Shown: piece after piece, positions 17,902 through 29,053 of the stretch
How positions within the stretch are numbered: the stretch's first letter is position 1
Layout of the letters: the number at the start of each line of letters is the position of its first letter
Source of the DNA: Ferrimonas senticii DSM 18821
GTDB lineage: Bacteria; Pseudomonadota; Gammaproteobacteria; Enterobacterales; Shewanellaceae
Direction of reading: 5' to 3'
Assembly (NCBI RefSeq): GCF_000422665.1
Contig: NZ_KE383899.1
Location: 12,915 to 76,914 of the forward strand
Length of the DNA: 64,000 bases
The notes under the pieces: model-generated
Databases searched by the model: none
What the model was told of the DNA's origin: nothing
The model's input: the letters and a program-made list of their open reading frames with translations, nothing else
Made by a program: the position numbers and the translations under genes

Positions 17902-18855
17902 TTACTGCGCGTTAGCGTCCTGACGATTGATCAGGCGCTTTGGTGCAACCAGACCGGCGTCGTCGATTTGACCTAAGCCGATAAAGGTTTTGTCGTCGCC
18001 CATAAACAGACGAACGATGCCATCCAGCGGCGCCCCTGGTACCTGTACCGGTTGACCGTTCAGCAGGTAAGAGGCAACCACTTCGGTCATCTCTACCGCT
18101 GGCAGATCGGCAACGGCGGTATCCATCGGCAGCAAGATTGGGTCGAGGAACTCTTTCGGGCTAACCTCTTGCATCTCGGCCTGACGCAGCAACTCTTCCA
18201 GTTGTGGCAGAGTCACCATGCGCTCGTACGGGTAGTTGGCGACCTGAGTACGACGCAGGAAGCTAACGTGCGCGCCACAGCCCAGCACTTCGCCCATGTC
18301 ATCAACGATGGTGCGGATGTAGGTACCTTTGGATACGTGAATATCCATCTCTACCTCATCGCCTTCGAAGCGCAGTAGGTTCAGTTCAAATACGGTGATT
18401 GGCCGAGCTTCACGCGGGACCTCTTTGCCTTCACGGGCGTATTTGTACAGTGGCTGACCTTGGTATTTCAGCGCCGAATACATCGATGGCACCTGCATGG
18501 TGTCACCACGGAAACCGTCCAGTGCCTTGGCCAGTTGTTCGTCAGAAACGTTCACTGGACGCTCGGATACGATTTCGCCATCGGCATCGGAAGTGGTGGT
18601 ACGCTGACCCAGCTTAGCGACTACGGTGTAGCGCTTGTCGGAGTCCAGCAGGTACTGCGAAAACTTAGTCGCTTCACCCAGGCAAATCGGCAGCATACCG
18701 GTGGCCAACGGATCCAGCGCACCGGTGTGGCCGGCTTTGTTGGCGTTGTAAATGCGCTTTACTTTTTGCAGCGCATCGTTCGAGGACAAGCCCAGCGGCT
18801 TATCCAGCAGTACCACGCCATCGATTAGGCGACCGCGGTTACGACGACGGCCCAT
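17902..18855 (-). CDS. truB: tRNA pseudouridine-55 synthase
   Basis: 317-aa enzyme making pseudouridine 55 in the T-loop of tRNAs. Catalytic motif [12 protein letters not shown] with Asp near residue 45, the [17 protein letters not shown] opening, the YSALKYQG and [16 protein letters not shown] motifs, and a C-terminal PUA-like segment. Its ATG overlaps the rbfA stop by one base (TAATG), so it is coupled. Confidence 0.96.
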   Translation of the reverse strand: MGRRRNRGRLIDGVVLLDKPLGLSSNDALQKVKRIYNANKAGHTGALDPLATGMLPICLGEATKFSQYLLDSDKRYTVVAKLGQRTTTSDADGEIVSERPVNVSDEQLAKALDGFRGDTMQVPSMYSALKYQGQPLYKYAREGKEVPREARPITVFELNLLRFEGDEVEMDIHVSKGTYIRTIVDDMGEVLGCGAHVSFLRRTQVANYPYERMVTLPQLEELLRQAEMQEVSPKEFLDPILLPMDTAVADLPAVEMTEVVASYLLNGQPVQVPGAPLDGIVRLFMGDDKTFIGLGQIDDAGLVAPKRLINRQDANAQ

Positions 18856-19262
18856 TACTGCTGATCCTCTTGCTCTTCGTCAGTGCCAAACTTTTCCGCT
18901 TTAGCACGGTCTTCAGCACGCACTTTAGACACCATTGATGCCATGTTGATGCCGTCCACCAAAGAGCGGTCGTATTCAAAGCGCAGTTCTGGCATAACGC
19001 GCAGTTTTACGCGACCTGCGATCATCATGCGGATCATCGGCGCCAACTCTTTCAGCACTTCGATCTGTGCTTTCACTTCGTCGGCGTCGTCATTTAAGAA
19101 GGTTACGAACACTTTGGCGTAGCCCATATCGCGGGATACTTGCACTTCGTTGATGGTAACCATACCTAGGCGGGCATCGCGGATATCACGCTGCATCGCC
19201 ATCGCCAGTTCGCGCTGCAGTTGTTGACCAACGCGCTGAACTCGACTGAATTCTTTTGCCAT
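18855..19262 (-). CDS. rbfA: Ribosome-binding factor A
   Basis: 135-aa KH-like cold-shock factor for 16S rRNA 5' end maturation. Recognisable: [44 protein letters not shown]-type segment and [17 protein letters not shown]. The start codon lies only 12 bp downstream of a terminator-like hairpin that separates it from infB, so its expression may be partly attenuated. Confidence 0.96.
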   Translation of the reverse strand: MAKEFSRVQRVGQQLQRELAMAMQRDIRDARLGMVTINEVQVSRDMGYAKVFVTFLNDDADEVKAQIEVLKELAPMIRMMIAGRVKLRVMPELRFEYDRSLVDGINMASMVSKVRAEDRAKAEKFGTDEEQEDQQ

Positions 19263-19273
19263 AATCTTTCACC

Positions 19274-19297
19274 AAAAAGAGGGGCATTGCCCCTCTT
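19274..19297 (-). terminator. Hairpin with T-run between infB and rbfA
   Basis: Minus-strand stem AAGAGGGGC / GCCCCTCTT with a 3-nt loop, followed by TTTTTGG. It lies directly before the rbfA ribosome-binding site, 65 bp after the infB stop. It should lower or regulate read-through into rbfA-truB. Confidence 0.75.
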
Positions 19298-19361
19298 CCT
19301 TTTTAAAGTAACTCTAGCACCGACGCGTAGGCTGTGCCGTCGGCGACGGGGCTCTCCCCGA

Positions 19362-22028
19362 TTACAGGGTGCGTTTTACTTCTACGGTTTCGAATACTTC
19401 GATCTGGTCGCCTACGCGAACGTCGTTGTAGTTCTTAACGCCGATACCACACTCCATGCCGTTACGCACTTCGCTGGCATCGTCTTTAAAGCGACGCAGG
19501 GATTCCAGTTCGCCTTCGTAGATCACCACGTTGTCACGCAGTACGCGGATTGGCGCGTTACGCTTAACGATACCTTCGGTCACCATACAGCCAGCAATTG
19601 CACCGATCTTAGGCGACTTAAATACGTCACGTACTTCAGCCAGACCGATGATCTGCTGCTTGAACTCTGGCGCCAGCATACCGGACATCGCCGCTTTCAC
19701 TTCGTCGATCAGATCGTAGATCACGCTGTAGTAGCGCAGATCCAGGTTCTCGTTATCAACCATGCGACGAGCAACGGCGTCAGCACGCACGTTAAAGCCA
19801 ACCAGGATACCGTTGGAAGCCGCAGCCAAAGAGGCGTCAGTTTCGGTAATACCACCAACACCACGGCCGATGATGTTCACCTTAACTTCGCTGGTAGACA
19901 GCTTGGTCAGGGAGTCTGCAATCGCTTCCAGAGAACCCTGAACGTCGGCTTTCAGTACCACGTTCAGTTCAGAGATGTCGCCTTCGGTCATGTTGGTGAA
20001 CATGTTTTCCAGCTTGGACTTCTGCTGACGAGCCAGCTTCACTTCGCGGAACTTACCTTGACGGTGCAGGGCCACTTCGCGCGCTTTCTTCTCGTCACGT
20101 ACTACAGTGGCTTCGTCGCCCGCTGCTGGTACGCCAGACAGACCCAGGATCTCTACTGGGATGGATGGACCGGCTTCTTCGATCGCTTTGCCGTTTTCGT
20201 CGCGCATTGCACGAACGCGGCCATATTCCAGACCACACAGCACGATGTCGCCCGCTTTCAGAGTACCTTCCTGAACCAGGATGGATGCGATTGGACCACG
20301 GCCTTTATCCAGACGGGATTCAATTACCACACCACGAGCCATACCCTCTTTACGAGCGGTCAACTCCAGTACTTCGGATTGCAGCAGGATGCCTTCCAGC
20401 AGTTCGTCGATGCCCATACCAGACTTAGCAGATACGTGAACAAACATGTTCTCGCCGCCCCAGTCTTCGGACATCACGTTGTGCTGTGCCAGTTCGCTCT
20501 TAACGCGATCTGGGTCGGCAGTCTCTTTATCCATCTTGTTCACGGCAACCACCAGCGGTACACCAGCAGCTTTGGCGTGCTGGATCGCTTCGATGGTCTG
20601 TGGCATTACGCCATCATCGGCCGCTACAACCAGAACCACGATATCGGTCGCTTGCGCACCACGAGCACGCATGCTGGTAAAGGCCGCGTGTCCTGGGGTA
20701 TCCAGGAAGGTGATCATGCCGTTTTCGGTTTCTACGTGGTAAGCACCGATGTGCTGGGTAATACCACCAGCTTCGCCAGAAGCAACCTTGGCGCGACGGA
20801 TGTAATCCAGCAGCGAGGTTTTACCGTGGTCAACGTGACCCATGATGGTCACAACCGGCGCACGATGAACGGTTTCCGCTTCGGTATCGCGATCCGCCAT
20901 TACCGCGTCTTCCAGCTCGTTTTCGTTGCGCAGAACCACTTTGTGGCCCATCTCTTCGGCAACCAGCTGGGCGGTTTCTTGGTCGATAACCTGGTTGATG
21001 GTAACCATGGAACCCATCTTCATCATGGTCTTGATGATTTCGGTTGCCTTGATTGCCATCTTGTTGGCCAGTTCAGCTACGGTGATGGTTTCGCCGATTT
21101 CAACGTCACGCACCACTTTTTCAGCTGGCTTTTGGAAGCCGTGCTGGTTGTTGCTAGCCACTTTGGCGCCGCGCTTGTTGTTGCGGCCACCACGACGGTC
21201 GTTACGACCACCGCCGTCACGGGCGTTACGGTCTGCCGGCTTTTTCTTGCGACGAGGACCGCTACGCTCGGCGTTTGCGTCTTGTTGATCTTCCGCTGCA
21301 CGTGCCGCCACAGAAGTGGTTACGTGGTAGTCGGCGTTTTTCTCTTCTTCCTTGCGCTTTGCTTCCTCGGCGGCCCAACGACCAGCGTTCTCTTCAGCCA
21401 GCTTCTTCGCCTCTTCGGCCTTTTGCTTGGCTGCTTCTTCCGCTTTGCGAGCTGCCTCTTGTTCTTGCGCTTTTAGCAATGCTGCTGCCTCTTCTTTGGC
21501 TTTCTGTTCTTGCGCTAAGGTTTCTGGATCCTTTTGCGCTTCTGCCAGACGCTTGGCTTCCGCCGCTTCGCGTTTGGCTTTCTCTTCGGCAGCACGTTGT
21601 GCTTTGGCTTCCGCTTCGGCCTTCGCTTTCTCTTCAGCTTGGCGTTTAGCTTCTTCCGCGGCGATACGTGCCTGCTCTTCGGCCTCTAGGCGTGCCTTTT
21701 CTTCAGCTTCCTTTTGGGCCTGTTCTTCGATGACGCTGCGCTTAACGTAGGTACGCTTCTTACGAACCTCTACCTGTACGTCTTTGCTCTTGCCGCCACC
21801 GCTGTTAATGCTCAGGGTCTGCTTGGTCTTACGCTGCAGGGTCATTCGGGTTGGCTCAGCCGCGCCGCCATGCTGCTTAGACAAGTGGTTGAGCAGCGTT
21901 TGCTGCTCATCCTGAGATACCTTATCGCCGGCATTTTTGTTGATGCCAGCTTCGGCAAATTGGGCAACCAAACGGTCAACAGGTTTGCCGACTTCCGCAG
22001 CAAGGGACTCAATAGTTTTTTCTGACAT
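19362..22028 (-). CDS. infB: Translation initiation factor IF-2
   Basis: 888 aa (890 in E. coli). An N-terminal IF2_N fold ([21 protein letters not shown]) is followed by a long charged Glu/Lys/Ala coiled region (about residues 95-255), a [11 protein letters not shown]-like basic stretch, a second IF2_N, then the GTPase domain with [12 protein letters not shown] (about residue 394), DTPGHAAF and NKMDK, and domains binding fMet-tRNA. It recruits initiator tRNA, whose gene lies upstream in the same cluster. The alternating GAG/GCG/AAG codons of the coiled region create long open frames on the opposite strand. Confidence 0.97.
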   Translation of the reverse strand: MSEKTIESLAAEVGKPVDRLVAQFAEAGINKNAGDKVSQDEQQTLLNHLSKQHGGAAEPTRMTLQRKTKQTLSINSGGGKSKDVQVEVRKKRTYVKRSVIEEQAQKEAEEKARLEAEEQARIAAEEAKRQAEEKAKAEAEAKAQRAAEEKAKREAAEAKRLAEAQKDPETLAQEQKAKEEAAALLKAQEQEAARKAEEAAKQKAEEAKKLAEENAGRWAAEEAKRKEEEKNADYHVTTSVAARAAEDQQDANAERSGPRRKKKPADRNARDGGGRNDRRGGRNNKRGAKVASNNQHGFQKPAEKVVRDVEIGETITVAELANKMAIKATEIIKTMMKMGSMVTINQVIDQETAQLVAEEMGHKVVLRNENELEDAVMADRDTEAETVHRAPVVTIMGHVDHGKTSLLDYIRRAKVASGEAGGITQHIGAYHVETENGMITFLDTPGHAAFTSMRARGAQATDIVVLVVAADDGVMPQTIEAIQHAKAAGVPLVVAVNKMDKETADPDRVKSELAQHNVMSEDWGGENMFVHVSAKSGMGIDELLEGILLQSEVLELTARKEGMARGVVIESRLDKGRGPIASILVQEGTLKAGDIVLCGLEYGRVRAMRDENGKAIEEAGPSIPVEILGLSGVPAAGDEATVVRDEKKAREVALHRQGKFREVKLARQQKSKLENMFTNMTEGDISELNVVLKADVQGSLEAIADSLTKLSTSEVKVNIIGRGVGGITETDASLAAASNGILVGFNVRADAVARRMVDNENLDLRYYSVIYDLIDEVKAAMSGMLAPEFKQQIIGLAEVRDVFKSPKIGAIAGCMVTEGIVKRNAPIRVLRDNVVIYEGELESLRRFKDDASEVRNGMECGIGVKNYNDVRVGDQIEVFETVEVKRTL

Positions 22029-22056
22029 TATCCTTATATCCTCTGTTGACGCGTTT

Positions 22057-23559
22057 TTATGCTTCGTCGCTGAACCAGCAGATGTTACGTGCGGCCATGA
22101 TCAGGTCGCCCGCTTTGGTCTCGTCCAGTTCTTCGATCTCGGTCAGGTCATCAATGCCCTGCTCCGCCAGATCTTCTAGGGTGATTACGCCGCGGCTAGC
22201 CAGTACGTAGGCCAGGTGACGCTCCATCCCTTCCAGGTTCAGCAGATCTTCGGCTGGCTCAGCGCCATCCAAAGCTTCTTCGTTGGCCAGTGCTTTGGTA
22301 GTCAGTGCAGTTTTGGCACGATCACGCAGCATTTCCACGGTTTCTTCGTCCAGGCCGTCTACTTCCAGCAGCTCGGCCACTGGTACGTAGGCGATCTCTT
22401 CTAGCGAAGTGAAGCCTTCCTCAACCAGCGCACCAGCAAACTCTTCATCGATGTCCAGAGACTCAACGAAGGTGTTGATGATGTTAGCGGATTCACGCTC
22501 ATGCTTGGCAGCCAGATCTGCGGTGGTCATTACGTTCAGTTCCCAACCGGTAACCTGAGACGCCAGACGCACGTTTTGGCCGTTACGGCCAATCGCTTGG
22601 GCCAGAGAGTCTTGCTCAACCGCTACGTCCATAGAACGCGCGTCTTCATCCATTACGATAGAGCTTACGTCAGCTGGTGCCATGGCATTGATCACATACT
22701 GAGCGAAGTTTTCGTTCCACAGTACGATGTCGATGCGCTCGCCACCCAGTTCGCCAGATACCGCTTGTACACGTGCACCACGCATACCCACACAAGCACC
22801 AACCGGGTCGATACGCTTGTCGTTAGATTTTACTGCGATTTTAGCGCGAGAGCCTGGATCACGGGCTGCGCCGATGATTTCGATCATCTCTTCGCCAATC
22901 TCTGGCACTTCGATGCGGAACAGTTCGATCAGCATCTCTGGACGGCTACGGGACAGGAACAGCTGGGAGCCACGAGACTCCAGACGGACGCTGTGCAGCA
23001 GCGCGCGGATGCGATCGCCAGGACGGAAGTTTTCCCGTGGCAGCATCTCTTCTTTGAACAGAATCGCGTCGGCGTTGTTACCCAGATCAACGATGATGGA
23101 GTCGCGGTTAACTTTCTTAACCACACCAGTCACCAGTTCACCTTCTTTATCTTTGAACTGCTCTACTACCTGCATACGCTCAGCTTCACGTACTTTTTGT
23201 ACGATAACTTGCTTAGCGGTTTGGGTAGTGATGCGGTCGAAGGTTACGGATTCGATCTGCTCTTCAACAAAGTCACCCACTTCAATGGTTTCGTCCTCTT
23301 CCATCGCGCGAGCGGCAGACAGGTACACCTGACGGGTGGATACTTCCATCTCTTCGTCATCAGCAATCACCTGCCAGCGACGGAAAGTGTCGAATTCGCC
23401 AGTCTTGTGGTCGATGCACACACGTACGTCGATCTCAAGCTCTTGCTTCTTCTTAGTCGCGGTCGCCAGAGCGATCTCTAGCGCCTCAAAAATCTTCTCT
23501 TTCGGTACCGCTTTTTCGTTGGATACCGCCTCGGCTACCGCCAGGATCTCTTTACTCAT
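22057..23559 (-). CDS. nusA: Transcription termination/antitermination factor NusA
   Basis: 500 aa (495 in E. coli). N-terminal RNAP-binding domain, S1 domain ([24 protein letters not shown]-type, about residues 135-165), two KH domains ([35 protein letters not shown]) and two acidic C-terminal repeats that contact alpha-CTD and lambda N in E. coli. It lies between rimP and infB as usual. NusA autoregulates this operon in E. coli; the terminators upstream of rimP are a likely target. Confidence 0.97.
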   Translation of the reverse strand: MSKEILAVAEAVSNEKAVPKEKIFEALEIALATATKKKQELEIDVRVCIDHKTGEFDTFRRWQVIADDEEMEVSTRQVYLSAARAMEEDETIEVGDFVEEQIESVTFDRITTQTAKQVIVQKVREAERMQVVEQFKDKEGELVTGVVKKVNRDSIIVDLGNNADAILFKEEMLPRENFRPGDRIRALLHSVRLESRGSQLFLSRSRPEMLIELFRIEVPEIGEEMIEIIGAARDPGSRAKIAVKSNDKRIDPVGACVGMRGARVQAVSGELGGERIDIVLWNENFAQYVINAMAPADVSSIVMDEDARSMDVAVEQDSLAQAIGRNGQNVRLASQVTGWELNVMTTADLAAKHERESANIINTFVESLDIDEEFAGALVEEGFTSLEEIAYVPVAELLEVDGLDEETVEMLRDRAKTALTTKALANEEALDGAEPAEDLLNLEGMERHLAYVLASRGVITLEDLAEQGIDDLTEIEELDETKAGDLIMAARNICWFSDEA

Positions 23560-23584
23560 CTTATGCCTCGATTCATCCTGAAAC

Positions 23585-24040
23585 TTAGAACTTAGGAATC
23601 ACATTGGCCTTCTGTACGTTCGACAGAATCACCGTAATCTCTTGCTTACCATCACGCAGGGTGACGCTGTCACCATCGACGGCGATAATCTCACCGCGCC
23701 ACTTACGCTTACCATCCGATGGCATATGCAGTACCACGACAACTTCGCTGCCCATGTACTGCTGATACTGTTCAGAGGTGAACAGCGGACGATCCATGCC
23801 TGGAGAGGAAACCTCTAGGTTGTATTCAGTACTGATTGGATCTTCCACATCCAGTACCGCACTCACCTGACGGCTTACTTCGGCGCAAGCGGCCACGCTG
23901 ATGCCATTTTCGTGATCGATAAACAACCGCAGGATGGAGTGGTTGCCAGCACCAACAAACTGCAAGCCCCACAGCTGGTAGCCGCAAGCCTCTACTGGCT
24001 CAGTCAGCATTTCAGTCAGGCGCTGTTGAATGGTCGCCAT
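23585..24040 (-). CDS. rimP: Ribosome maturation factor RimP
   Basis: 151-aa 30S maturation factor. Visible: [22 protein letters not shown]-type alpha/beta domain, [15 protein letters not shown], the [13 protein letters not shown] signature (about residues 73-85) and a C-terminal Sm-like barrel. First gene of rimP-nusA-infB. A short hairpin plus T-run lies 19-37 bp before its start. Confidence 0.96.
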   Translation of the reverse strand: MATIQQRLTEMLTEPVEACGYQLWGLQFVGAGNHSILRLFIDHENGISVAACAEVSRQVSAVLDVEDPISTEYNLEVSSPGMDRPLFTSEQYQQYMGSEVVVVLHMPSDGKRKWRGEIIAVDGDSVTLRDGKQEITVILSNVQKANVIPKF

Positions 24041-24058
24041 AGGTACCCCCTACAAACA

Positions 24059-24077
24059 AAAAAAGGGCTAAAGCCCT
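24059..24077 (-). terminator. Short terminator-like hairpin before rimP
   Basis: Minus-strand AGGGCTTTAGCCCT followed by seven Ts, only 19 bp before the rimP start. The stem is short but the T-run is strong; likely an attenuator in the rimP leader. Confidence 0.6.
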
Positions 24078-24260
24078 ACCGTACCAATCCGCCCTAGCCA
24101 GCAAAGCGGCGCAGCGGATCGCAATTCACCGACCAGTCCGATCGCTTAAGTCAAAAACGAAGCGATATAAGAATAGTCTCAAGGCACAGCAACGATGGCA
24201 GTGACCAGCAGTTGCAATGAAAGCCGCTACATAACGCAATGTTACGGCGGCGAAAATGCA

Positions 24261-24285
24261 AAAAACCCCGTGTTTAAACGGGGTT
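24261..24285 (-). terminator. Terminator between the tRNA genes and rimP
   Basis: Minus-strand stem AACCCCGT / ACGGGGTT around TTAAA, followed by TTTTTTGC. Suits the end of the tRNA-fMet transcript. The rest of 24078-24578 shows no gene, apart from a tRNA-like relic at 24477. Confidence 0.8.
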
Positions 24286-24476
24286 CAAAGTGCCATACCC
24301 TGTCTGAGCTTTATTGCTAAAACTCGACGGCAGAACCGTCACCACCCTCGCTGTGGTTTTAAAGTCAGTGGTTTTACAACCGCTGGCTTCGACCGCTAAG
24401 GTCACGAGGCGCGCTAACTTCCGGGCTGTGGAGGGTTAACGCGATTGGCTAGCTGAAAATCAGCTAACGGCTAAAT

Positions 24477-24515
24477 TGGTTGCAGTAGCCGAAGTTGAAT
24501 CAACGGCCTTCGCGA
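24477..24515 (-). pseudogene. Degenerate relic of the 3' half of tRNA-fMet
   Basis: Reads in parallel with bases 24579-24615 of the intact tRNA-fMet gene (TGGTTGCAGTAGCCGAAGTT against TGGTTGCGGGAGCCGGATTT, and ACGGCCTTCGCG against ACGACCTTCGGG): 29 of the first 37 aligned positions match. No 5' half or anticodon stem can be recognised. A decayed partial duplication is the simplest explanation; chance is not excluded. Confidence 0.45.
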
Positions 24516-24578
24516 TTTTGAATGAGTGAGCCCAAGGGCGAATACTCATCAAATCTTGCTACCACTTTAGCAAAGGAT

Positions 24579-24655
<77 letters not shown>

Positions 24656-24706
24656 TCAATCTAGGTTGCAGTCTACCACAATCTACGACTGGGTCACTGC
24701 GAATGT

Positions 24707-24792
24707 TGGTACCGTGAGCGGGACTTGAACCCGCACGAGCTATGCTCACCACCCCCTCAAGATGGCGTGTCTACCAATTCCACCACCACGGC
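24707..24792 (-). tRNA. tRNA-Leu (anticodon GAG)
   Basis: 86-nt class II tRNA with a long variable arm and encoded CCA. Anticodon loop centred on TTGAGG gives GAG. The D-arm GGTGGAATTGGTAGACAC and T-arm GGGTTCAAGTCCC are as in E. coli leuU, which also sits between secG and the initiator tRNA. Confidence 0.95.
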
Positions 24793-24825
24793 ACAAATTT
24801 TGTTTTGAACTTAAGCTTTGCTTGC

Positions 24826-25158
24826 TTAGTTCGGCACGTCGCTAGAGCTTGGCTCTTTGGCTGGTGCTTGTTCAACCTGAACCGCAGGGGTTTCCAGATT
24901 GTCAAAATCGTTGCTCTGAACTTCGCTGTGGGCACTTAGACGGCCGATCAACAGGCTCAGGACAAAAAATACGGTTGCCAGTACCGCAGTACTGCGGGTC
25001 AGGAAGTTACCTGAACCAGAGGAACCAAACAGGGTGGCTGATGCGCCTGCGCCAAATGACGCGCCCATGCCGGCACCTTTACCTTGCTGGATCATCACCA
25101 GTCCGATGACTGCGATAGCGACCAACAAGTAACAAACCATCAAAATTTCGTAAAGCAT
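24826..25158 (-). CDS. secG: Preprotein translocase subunit SecG
   Basis: 110-aa small inner-membrane subunit of SecYEG. Two hydrophobic helices (about residues 1-22 and 55-72) flank the conserved QQGKGAGMGASFGAGASATL-type loop, here QQGKGAGMGASFGAG then LFGSSGSGNFLTR. The C-terminal tail is polar and acidic. It is followed by the two tRNA genes and preceded 7 bp away by tpiA. Confidence 0.95.
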   Translation of the reverse strand: MLYEILMVCYLLVAIAVIGLVMIQQGKGAGMGASFGAGASATLFGSSGSGNFLTRSTAVLATVFFVLSLLIGRLSAHSEVQSNDFDNLETPAVQVEQAPAKEPSSSDVPN

Positions 25159-25165
25159 CGTCTAA

Positions 25166-25948
25166 TCATTCCGATTCTGAGGCAATGCGACACAATTCAA
25201 CGAAGTCGCTTGCATTCAAACTGGCGCCACCAACAAGACCACCGTCAACGTCAGGGCGGGTAAACAGGTCAGCCGCATTGCTTGGCTTAACGCTGCCACC
25301 GTACAGGATGCGGATCTTCTCGCCAATATATGGCGACAGTTGCATCAAACGCTGACGAATGAAAGCGTGCACTTCCTGAGCTTGCTCAGGCGTGGCGCTC
25401 TTGCCGGTTCCGATTGCCCAGATGGGCTCGTAAGCAATTACCGCGTTATCAAACGCCATAATACCTACTTTATCCAGCACCGCATTGAGTTCGCCATTCA
25501 ACACTTCAAAAGTGCGATTGGCTTCTCGGGCAGCCAGTGATTCGCCGACACACAAAATTGGGGTTAAGCCCATCTTCTGCGCCATGACAAACTTGTCTGC
25601 CACAATGTCGCTGCTCTCACCGTACATGCTACGGCGCTCGGAGTGACCGATGATAACATAGCGACAACCAAATTCGTTCAGCATTGAACCCGCAATTTCG
25701 CCGGTATAAGCCCCAAATTCTTGATGACTTAGATTTTGACCACCCAAGGTGATGCGATGCTGAGCGACGGTATCGCTATGCTCAGACAATTGCTGTTGCA
25801 AACTGTCCAAATACACAGCAGGTGGGCAGATGACTACTTCTGCAGAACTATCAGACAAAAGTGCAAACTTTTCTAATAACTCTGCGCCCAACTGACGGCT
25901 GCCTGCCATCTTCCAGTTGGCGGCGACGATAGGACGTCTGGTAGCCAT
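25166..25948 (-). CDS. tpiA: Triosephosphate isomerase
   Basis: 260-aa glycolytic TIM barrel interconverting DHAP and GAP. Active-site residues: Lys in AANWKMAG (about 12), His in VIIGHSERR (about 99), Glu in AYEPIWAIGTGKSAT (about 170), and phosphate loops GGSV and GLVGGASL. It sits where E. coli has glmM, between folP and secG, and probably forms an operon with secG. Confidence 0.96.
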   Translation of the reverse strand: MATRRPIVAANWKMAGSRQLGAELLEKFALLSDSSAEVVICPPAVYLDSLQQQLSEHSDTVAQHRITLGGQNLSHQEFGAYTGEIAGSMLNEFGCRYVIIGHSERRSMYGESSDIVADKFVMAQKMGLTPILCVGESLAAREANRTFEVLNGELNAVLDKVGIMAFDNAVIAYEPIWAIGTGKSATPEQAQEVHAFIRQRLMQLSPYIGEKIRILYGGSVKPSNAADLFTRPDVDGGLVGGASLNASDFVELCRIASESE

Positions 25949-26090
25949 GGTGTTCTCCTGTGAAAGCGAGCGAGATAGTAGCTAACTGCCTAACACCTTG
26001 CAAGCGCAGATCTATTTTGCCAGCGTTGATAGTCGATTGTTTGTGCAACCGACACCCATTCTGGCGATTATCACCGGAAAAATACCGCCG

Positions 26091-26924
26091 CTAGCGGCAC
26101 TGCGAACGGGTCATTTGCCACACTTTAAGGGCATCCGCCGTTGCTGCAACATCATGCACTCGCAGGATCTCTGCACCTTGCTGCGCAGCGAGCAGCGCAC
26201 CGGTAACACTGCCGACAAGGCGCTGATCCACAGGTCGATTAAGTAAGTTGCCAATCATAGTTTTACGCGATAGACCAATCAGCAACGGCAGCCCCGCGGC
26301 CCGCATTTGCTCAAGATTGGCCAGCAATTGATAGTTATGCTCAAGGGTCTTACCAAAGCCAAAACCCGGATCCAGCAGCAACCGACGGCGATCGATGCCA
26401 ACCGCTTCACAAGCGTCAATCCGCTCGCTAAAAAATTGGTTAATCTCAGCAAACAGGTCTTGATAGTGCGGGTTCGCCTGCATAGTCCGCGGTTGTCCCT
26501 GCATGTGCATCAAGCAGATCGCCGCGTCAGTTTGTGCTGCTGCCGCCAACGCACCGGGTTCTTGCAAAGCGCGCACGTCGTTGATGATCCCCGCCCCCGC
26601 CGCCACCGCCTGGATCATGACCGCCGCTTTGGAGGTATCAATCGACAGCACCACGTCCAAACGAGCGTTAAGTGCTTCAATCACCGGTACCGTACGTTCA
26701 AGCTCTTGTTCCAGCGCCACATCCACCGCCCCTGGGCGCGTTGACTCACCGCCAATGTCGATGATGCTGGCACCGTCGGCGACCATCTGCGCCGCCGCAT
26801 CAATCGCGGCCGCTAAGGCATTATGACGACCGCCATCGGAGAATGAATCGGGGGTAACGTTTAAGATCCCCATGATCTGTGGCAGACTAAGATCGAGGCG
26901 GCGCTGGCCACACACTAACTGCAT
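26091..26924 (-). CDS. folP: Dihydropteroate synthase
   Basis: 277 aa from the ATG at 26924 (E. coli 282). The longer frame to 27059 would run through the ftsH terminator, so it is rejected. Joins pABA to dihydropterin pyrophosphate in folate synthesis and is the sulfonamide target. Motifs: MGILNVTPDSFSDGG (about residues 17-31), DIGGESTRPGA, NDVRAL, DPGFGFGKTLEHN and GLSRKTMIG. It follows ftsH as in E. coli, but glmM is missing downstream. Confidence 0.95.
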   Translation of the reverse strand: MQLVCGQRRLDLSLPQIMGILNVTPDSFSDGGRHNALAAAIDAAAQMVADGASIIDIGGESTRPGAVDVALEQELERTVPVIEALNARLDVVLSIDTSKAAVMIQAVAAGAGIINDVRALQEPGALAAAAQTDAAICLMHMQGQPRTMQANPHYQDLFAEINQFFSERIDACEAVGIDRRRLLLDPGFGFGKTLEHNYQLLANLEQMRAAGLPLLIGLSRKTMIGNLLNRPVDQRLVGSVTGALLAAQQGAEILRVHDVAATADALKVWQMTRSQCR

Positions 26925-27031
26925 TGTGCTATTCCCGGATAAGTTGCTAATTGGATTAAACCGGCCTGAGTTAAAGAGCCTGCTCTCGACCACCGACACT
27001 AAAACCCGAGTTCGATATTTATCGTCTCTCA

Positions 27032-27065
27032 CAAAAATGCCCCGCACAAAGCGGGGCATTTTTTA
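27032..27065 (-). terminator. ftsH terminator
   Basis: Stem AAAATGCCCCGC / GCGGGGCATTTT with a 5-nt loop and T-run on the minus strand, 11 bp after the ftsH stop. Symmetric enough to work in both directions. Confidence 0.88.
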
Positions 27066-27075
27066 AGCGTCAAGC

Positions 27076-29013
27076 TTATTTAGCTGGGGCTTCATCGCCA
27101 CCAGATTTTGGCTCTTCGTCGATCACTTCAGTGGTGGTTTCGGTTTTGACGCCACCGTCACTATTGTTGTCATCTTGGTCGCGCTGAGCCCAATCCGCCG
27201 GCTGACGAACTTCACGGCGCTCCATCAGATCGTCGATCTGTTTGGCGTCGATGGTTTCGTACTTCATCAGCGCATCGGTCATCGAGTGCAAGATGTCCAT
27301 GTTCTCTTCCAAGATGGTACGAGCGCGTTGGTAGTTGGCATCGATAAACGCCTTCACCTCTTCGTCGATCAAGTTAGAAGTCTCTTCCGAGATATGGCTC
27401 GCTTTGGCCATCGAACGACCTAAGAACACTTCACCGTCTTCGTCGGCGTAGTTCATTGGTCCCAACTTCTGCGACAGACCCCATTGGGTCACCATCTTAC
27501 GAGCGATATCGGTGGCACGCTCGATGTCGTTAGAGGCACCGGTGGTTACCTTGTCATCGCCGTAGATCAGTTGTTCCGCGATACGACCGCCGTACAAGCT
27601 GGAGATCATCGACTCCAAATGCTGCTTTGAGTGGCTCCAACGATCCTGCTCTGGCAGGTACATGGTTACACCCAAGGCGCGACCGCGTGGAATAATAGAT
27701 ACCTTGTAAACCGGATCGTGCTCTGGCACCAACCGACCAACAATAGCGTGGCCCGCTTCGTGGTAGGCGGTCATGCGCTTTTCAGCCTCAGACATCACCA
27801 TCGAACGACGCTCAGCCCCCATCATGATCTTGTCTTTGGCTTTTTCGAACTCTTCCATGTTAACCAAACGCTTGGAGGCACGAGCAGCAAACAGCGCCGC
27901 TTCGTTAACCAAGTTGGCGAGCTCAGCACCAGAGAAGCCTGGGGTGCCGCGAGCGATCAACGCCGCGTCTACGCCTTCCGCCAGTGGCACTTTGCGCATG
28001 TGTACTTTCAGGATCTGTTCACGACCACGCACGTCTGGCAGACCAACGGTCACCTGGCGGTCAAAACGCCCTGGACGCAGCAGCGCTGGATCCAATACGT
28101 CTGGACGGTTAGTCGCAGCGATCACAATAATCCCTTCGTTGCCTTCAAAGCCGTCCATCTCAACCAACATCTGGTTCAGGGTTTGCTCTCGTTCATCGTG
28201 ACCGCCGCCCATACCAGCACCACGCTGACGACCGACTGCATCGATCTCATCGATAAAGATGATGCACGGCGCTGACTTTTTCGCTTGCTCGAACATGTCA
28301 CGCACACGGGAGGCGCCGACACCAACGAACATCTCAACGAAGTCAGAACCGGAGATGGTAAAGAACGGTACCTTGGCTTCACCGGCAATCGCCTTAGCCA
28401 GCAAGGTTTTACCGGTACCTGGAGGCCCCACCATCAGCACACCAGTCGGGATCTTACCGCCCAGCTTCTGGAACTTGGTTGGGTCACGCAGGTAATCCAC
28501 CAACTCGGCCACTTCCTCTTTCGCTTCATCACAGCCAGCAACGTCCGCAAAAGTGGTTTTGATCTGATCTTCGCTCATCAGGCGGGCCTTGGACTTACCA
28601 AAGGACATCGCGCCTTTACCGCCGCCGCCTTGCATCTGGCGCATGAAGAAGATCCACACCCCGATCAGCAGCAGCATTGGGAACCAAGATACGAAGATCT
28701 GCGCCAACATGCTTGGTTGTTCGGCTGGTTTGCCGGTTACCTGCACATCGTGCTTGATCAGTTCATTCAGCAGATCCTTGTCGTACACCGGCATGTAGGT
28801 GACGAAGCTTTCACCGCTGTTGGTTACCCCAGTGATGGTGGATTGATCTTCGATCTCAACCGACCGCACTGAGCCGTTTTGATAGGCTTGCACAAAGCTG
28901 CTATAGCTCATGCTGCTGCCGTTTCCAGATGAAGGCGAGTAGCCCTGGAACACGGTCATCAGCACCACGGCAATGACGAGCCATAAAATTAGATTCTTCG
29001 CCATATCGCTCAA
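27076..29013 (-). CDS. ftsH: ATP-dependent zinc metalloprotease FtsH
   Basis: 645-aa membrane AAA+ protease (644 in E. coli). Two transmembrane segments (about 5-22 and 100-118) flank a periplasmic domain. The AAA module has Walker A GPPGTGKT (about 193), Walker [12 protein letters not shown], the SRH region [18 protein letters not shown], and the zinc site HEAGH (about 415). Degrades sigma-32, LpxC and unassembled membrane proteins in E. coli. rlmE lies 40 bp upstream, on the same strand. Confidence 0.97.
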   Translation of the reverse strand: MSDMAKNLILWLVIAVVLMTVFQGYSPSSGNGSSMSYSSFVQAYQNGSVRSVEIEDQSTITGVTNSGESFVTYMPVYDKDLLNELIKHDVQVTGKPAEQPSMLAQIFVSWFPMLLLIGVWIFFMRQMQGGGGKGAMSFGKSKARLMSEDQIKTTFADVAGCDEAKEEVAELVDYLRDPTKFQKLGGKIPTGVLMVGPPGTGKTLLAKAIAGEAKVPFFTISGSDFVEMFVGVGASRVRDMFEQAKKSAPCIIFIDEIDAVGRQRGAGMGGGHDEREQTLNQMLVEMDGFEGNEGIIVIAATNRPDVLDPALLRPGRFDRQVTVGLPDVRGREQILKVHMRKVPLAEGVDAALIARGTPGFSGAELANLVNEAALFAARASKRLVNMEEFEKAKDKIMMGAERRSMVMSEAEKRMTAYHEAGHAIVGRLVPEHDPVYKVSIIPRGRALGVTMYLPEQDRWSHSKQHLESMISSLYGGRIAEQLIYGDDKVTTGASNDIERATDIARKMVTQWGLSQKLGPMNYADEDGEVFLGRSMAKASHISEETSNLIDEEVKAFIDANYQRARTILEENMDILHSMTDALMKYETIDAKQIDDLMERREVRQPADWAQRDQDDNNSDGGVKTETTTEVIDEEPKSGGDEAPAK

Positions 29014-29053
29014 GGGTTATAACCTCACAAATCCTTGGTTTACTAAGGCAAGC

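Noticed and set aside
19221-21476. 751-aa open frame opposite infB
   Set aside because: Produced by the biased codons of the Glu/Lys/Ala-rich IF-2 region; no RBS or domain.
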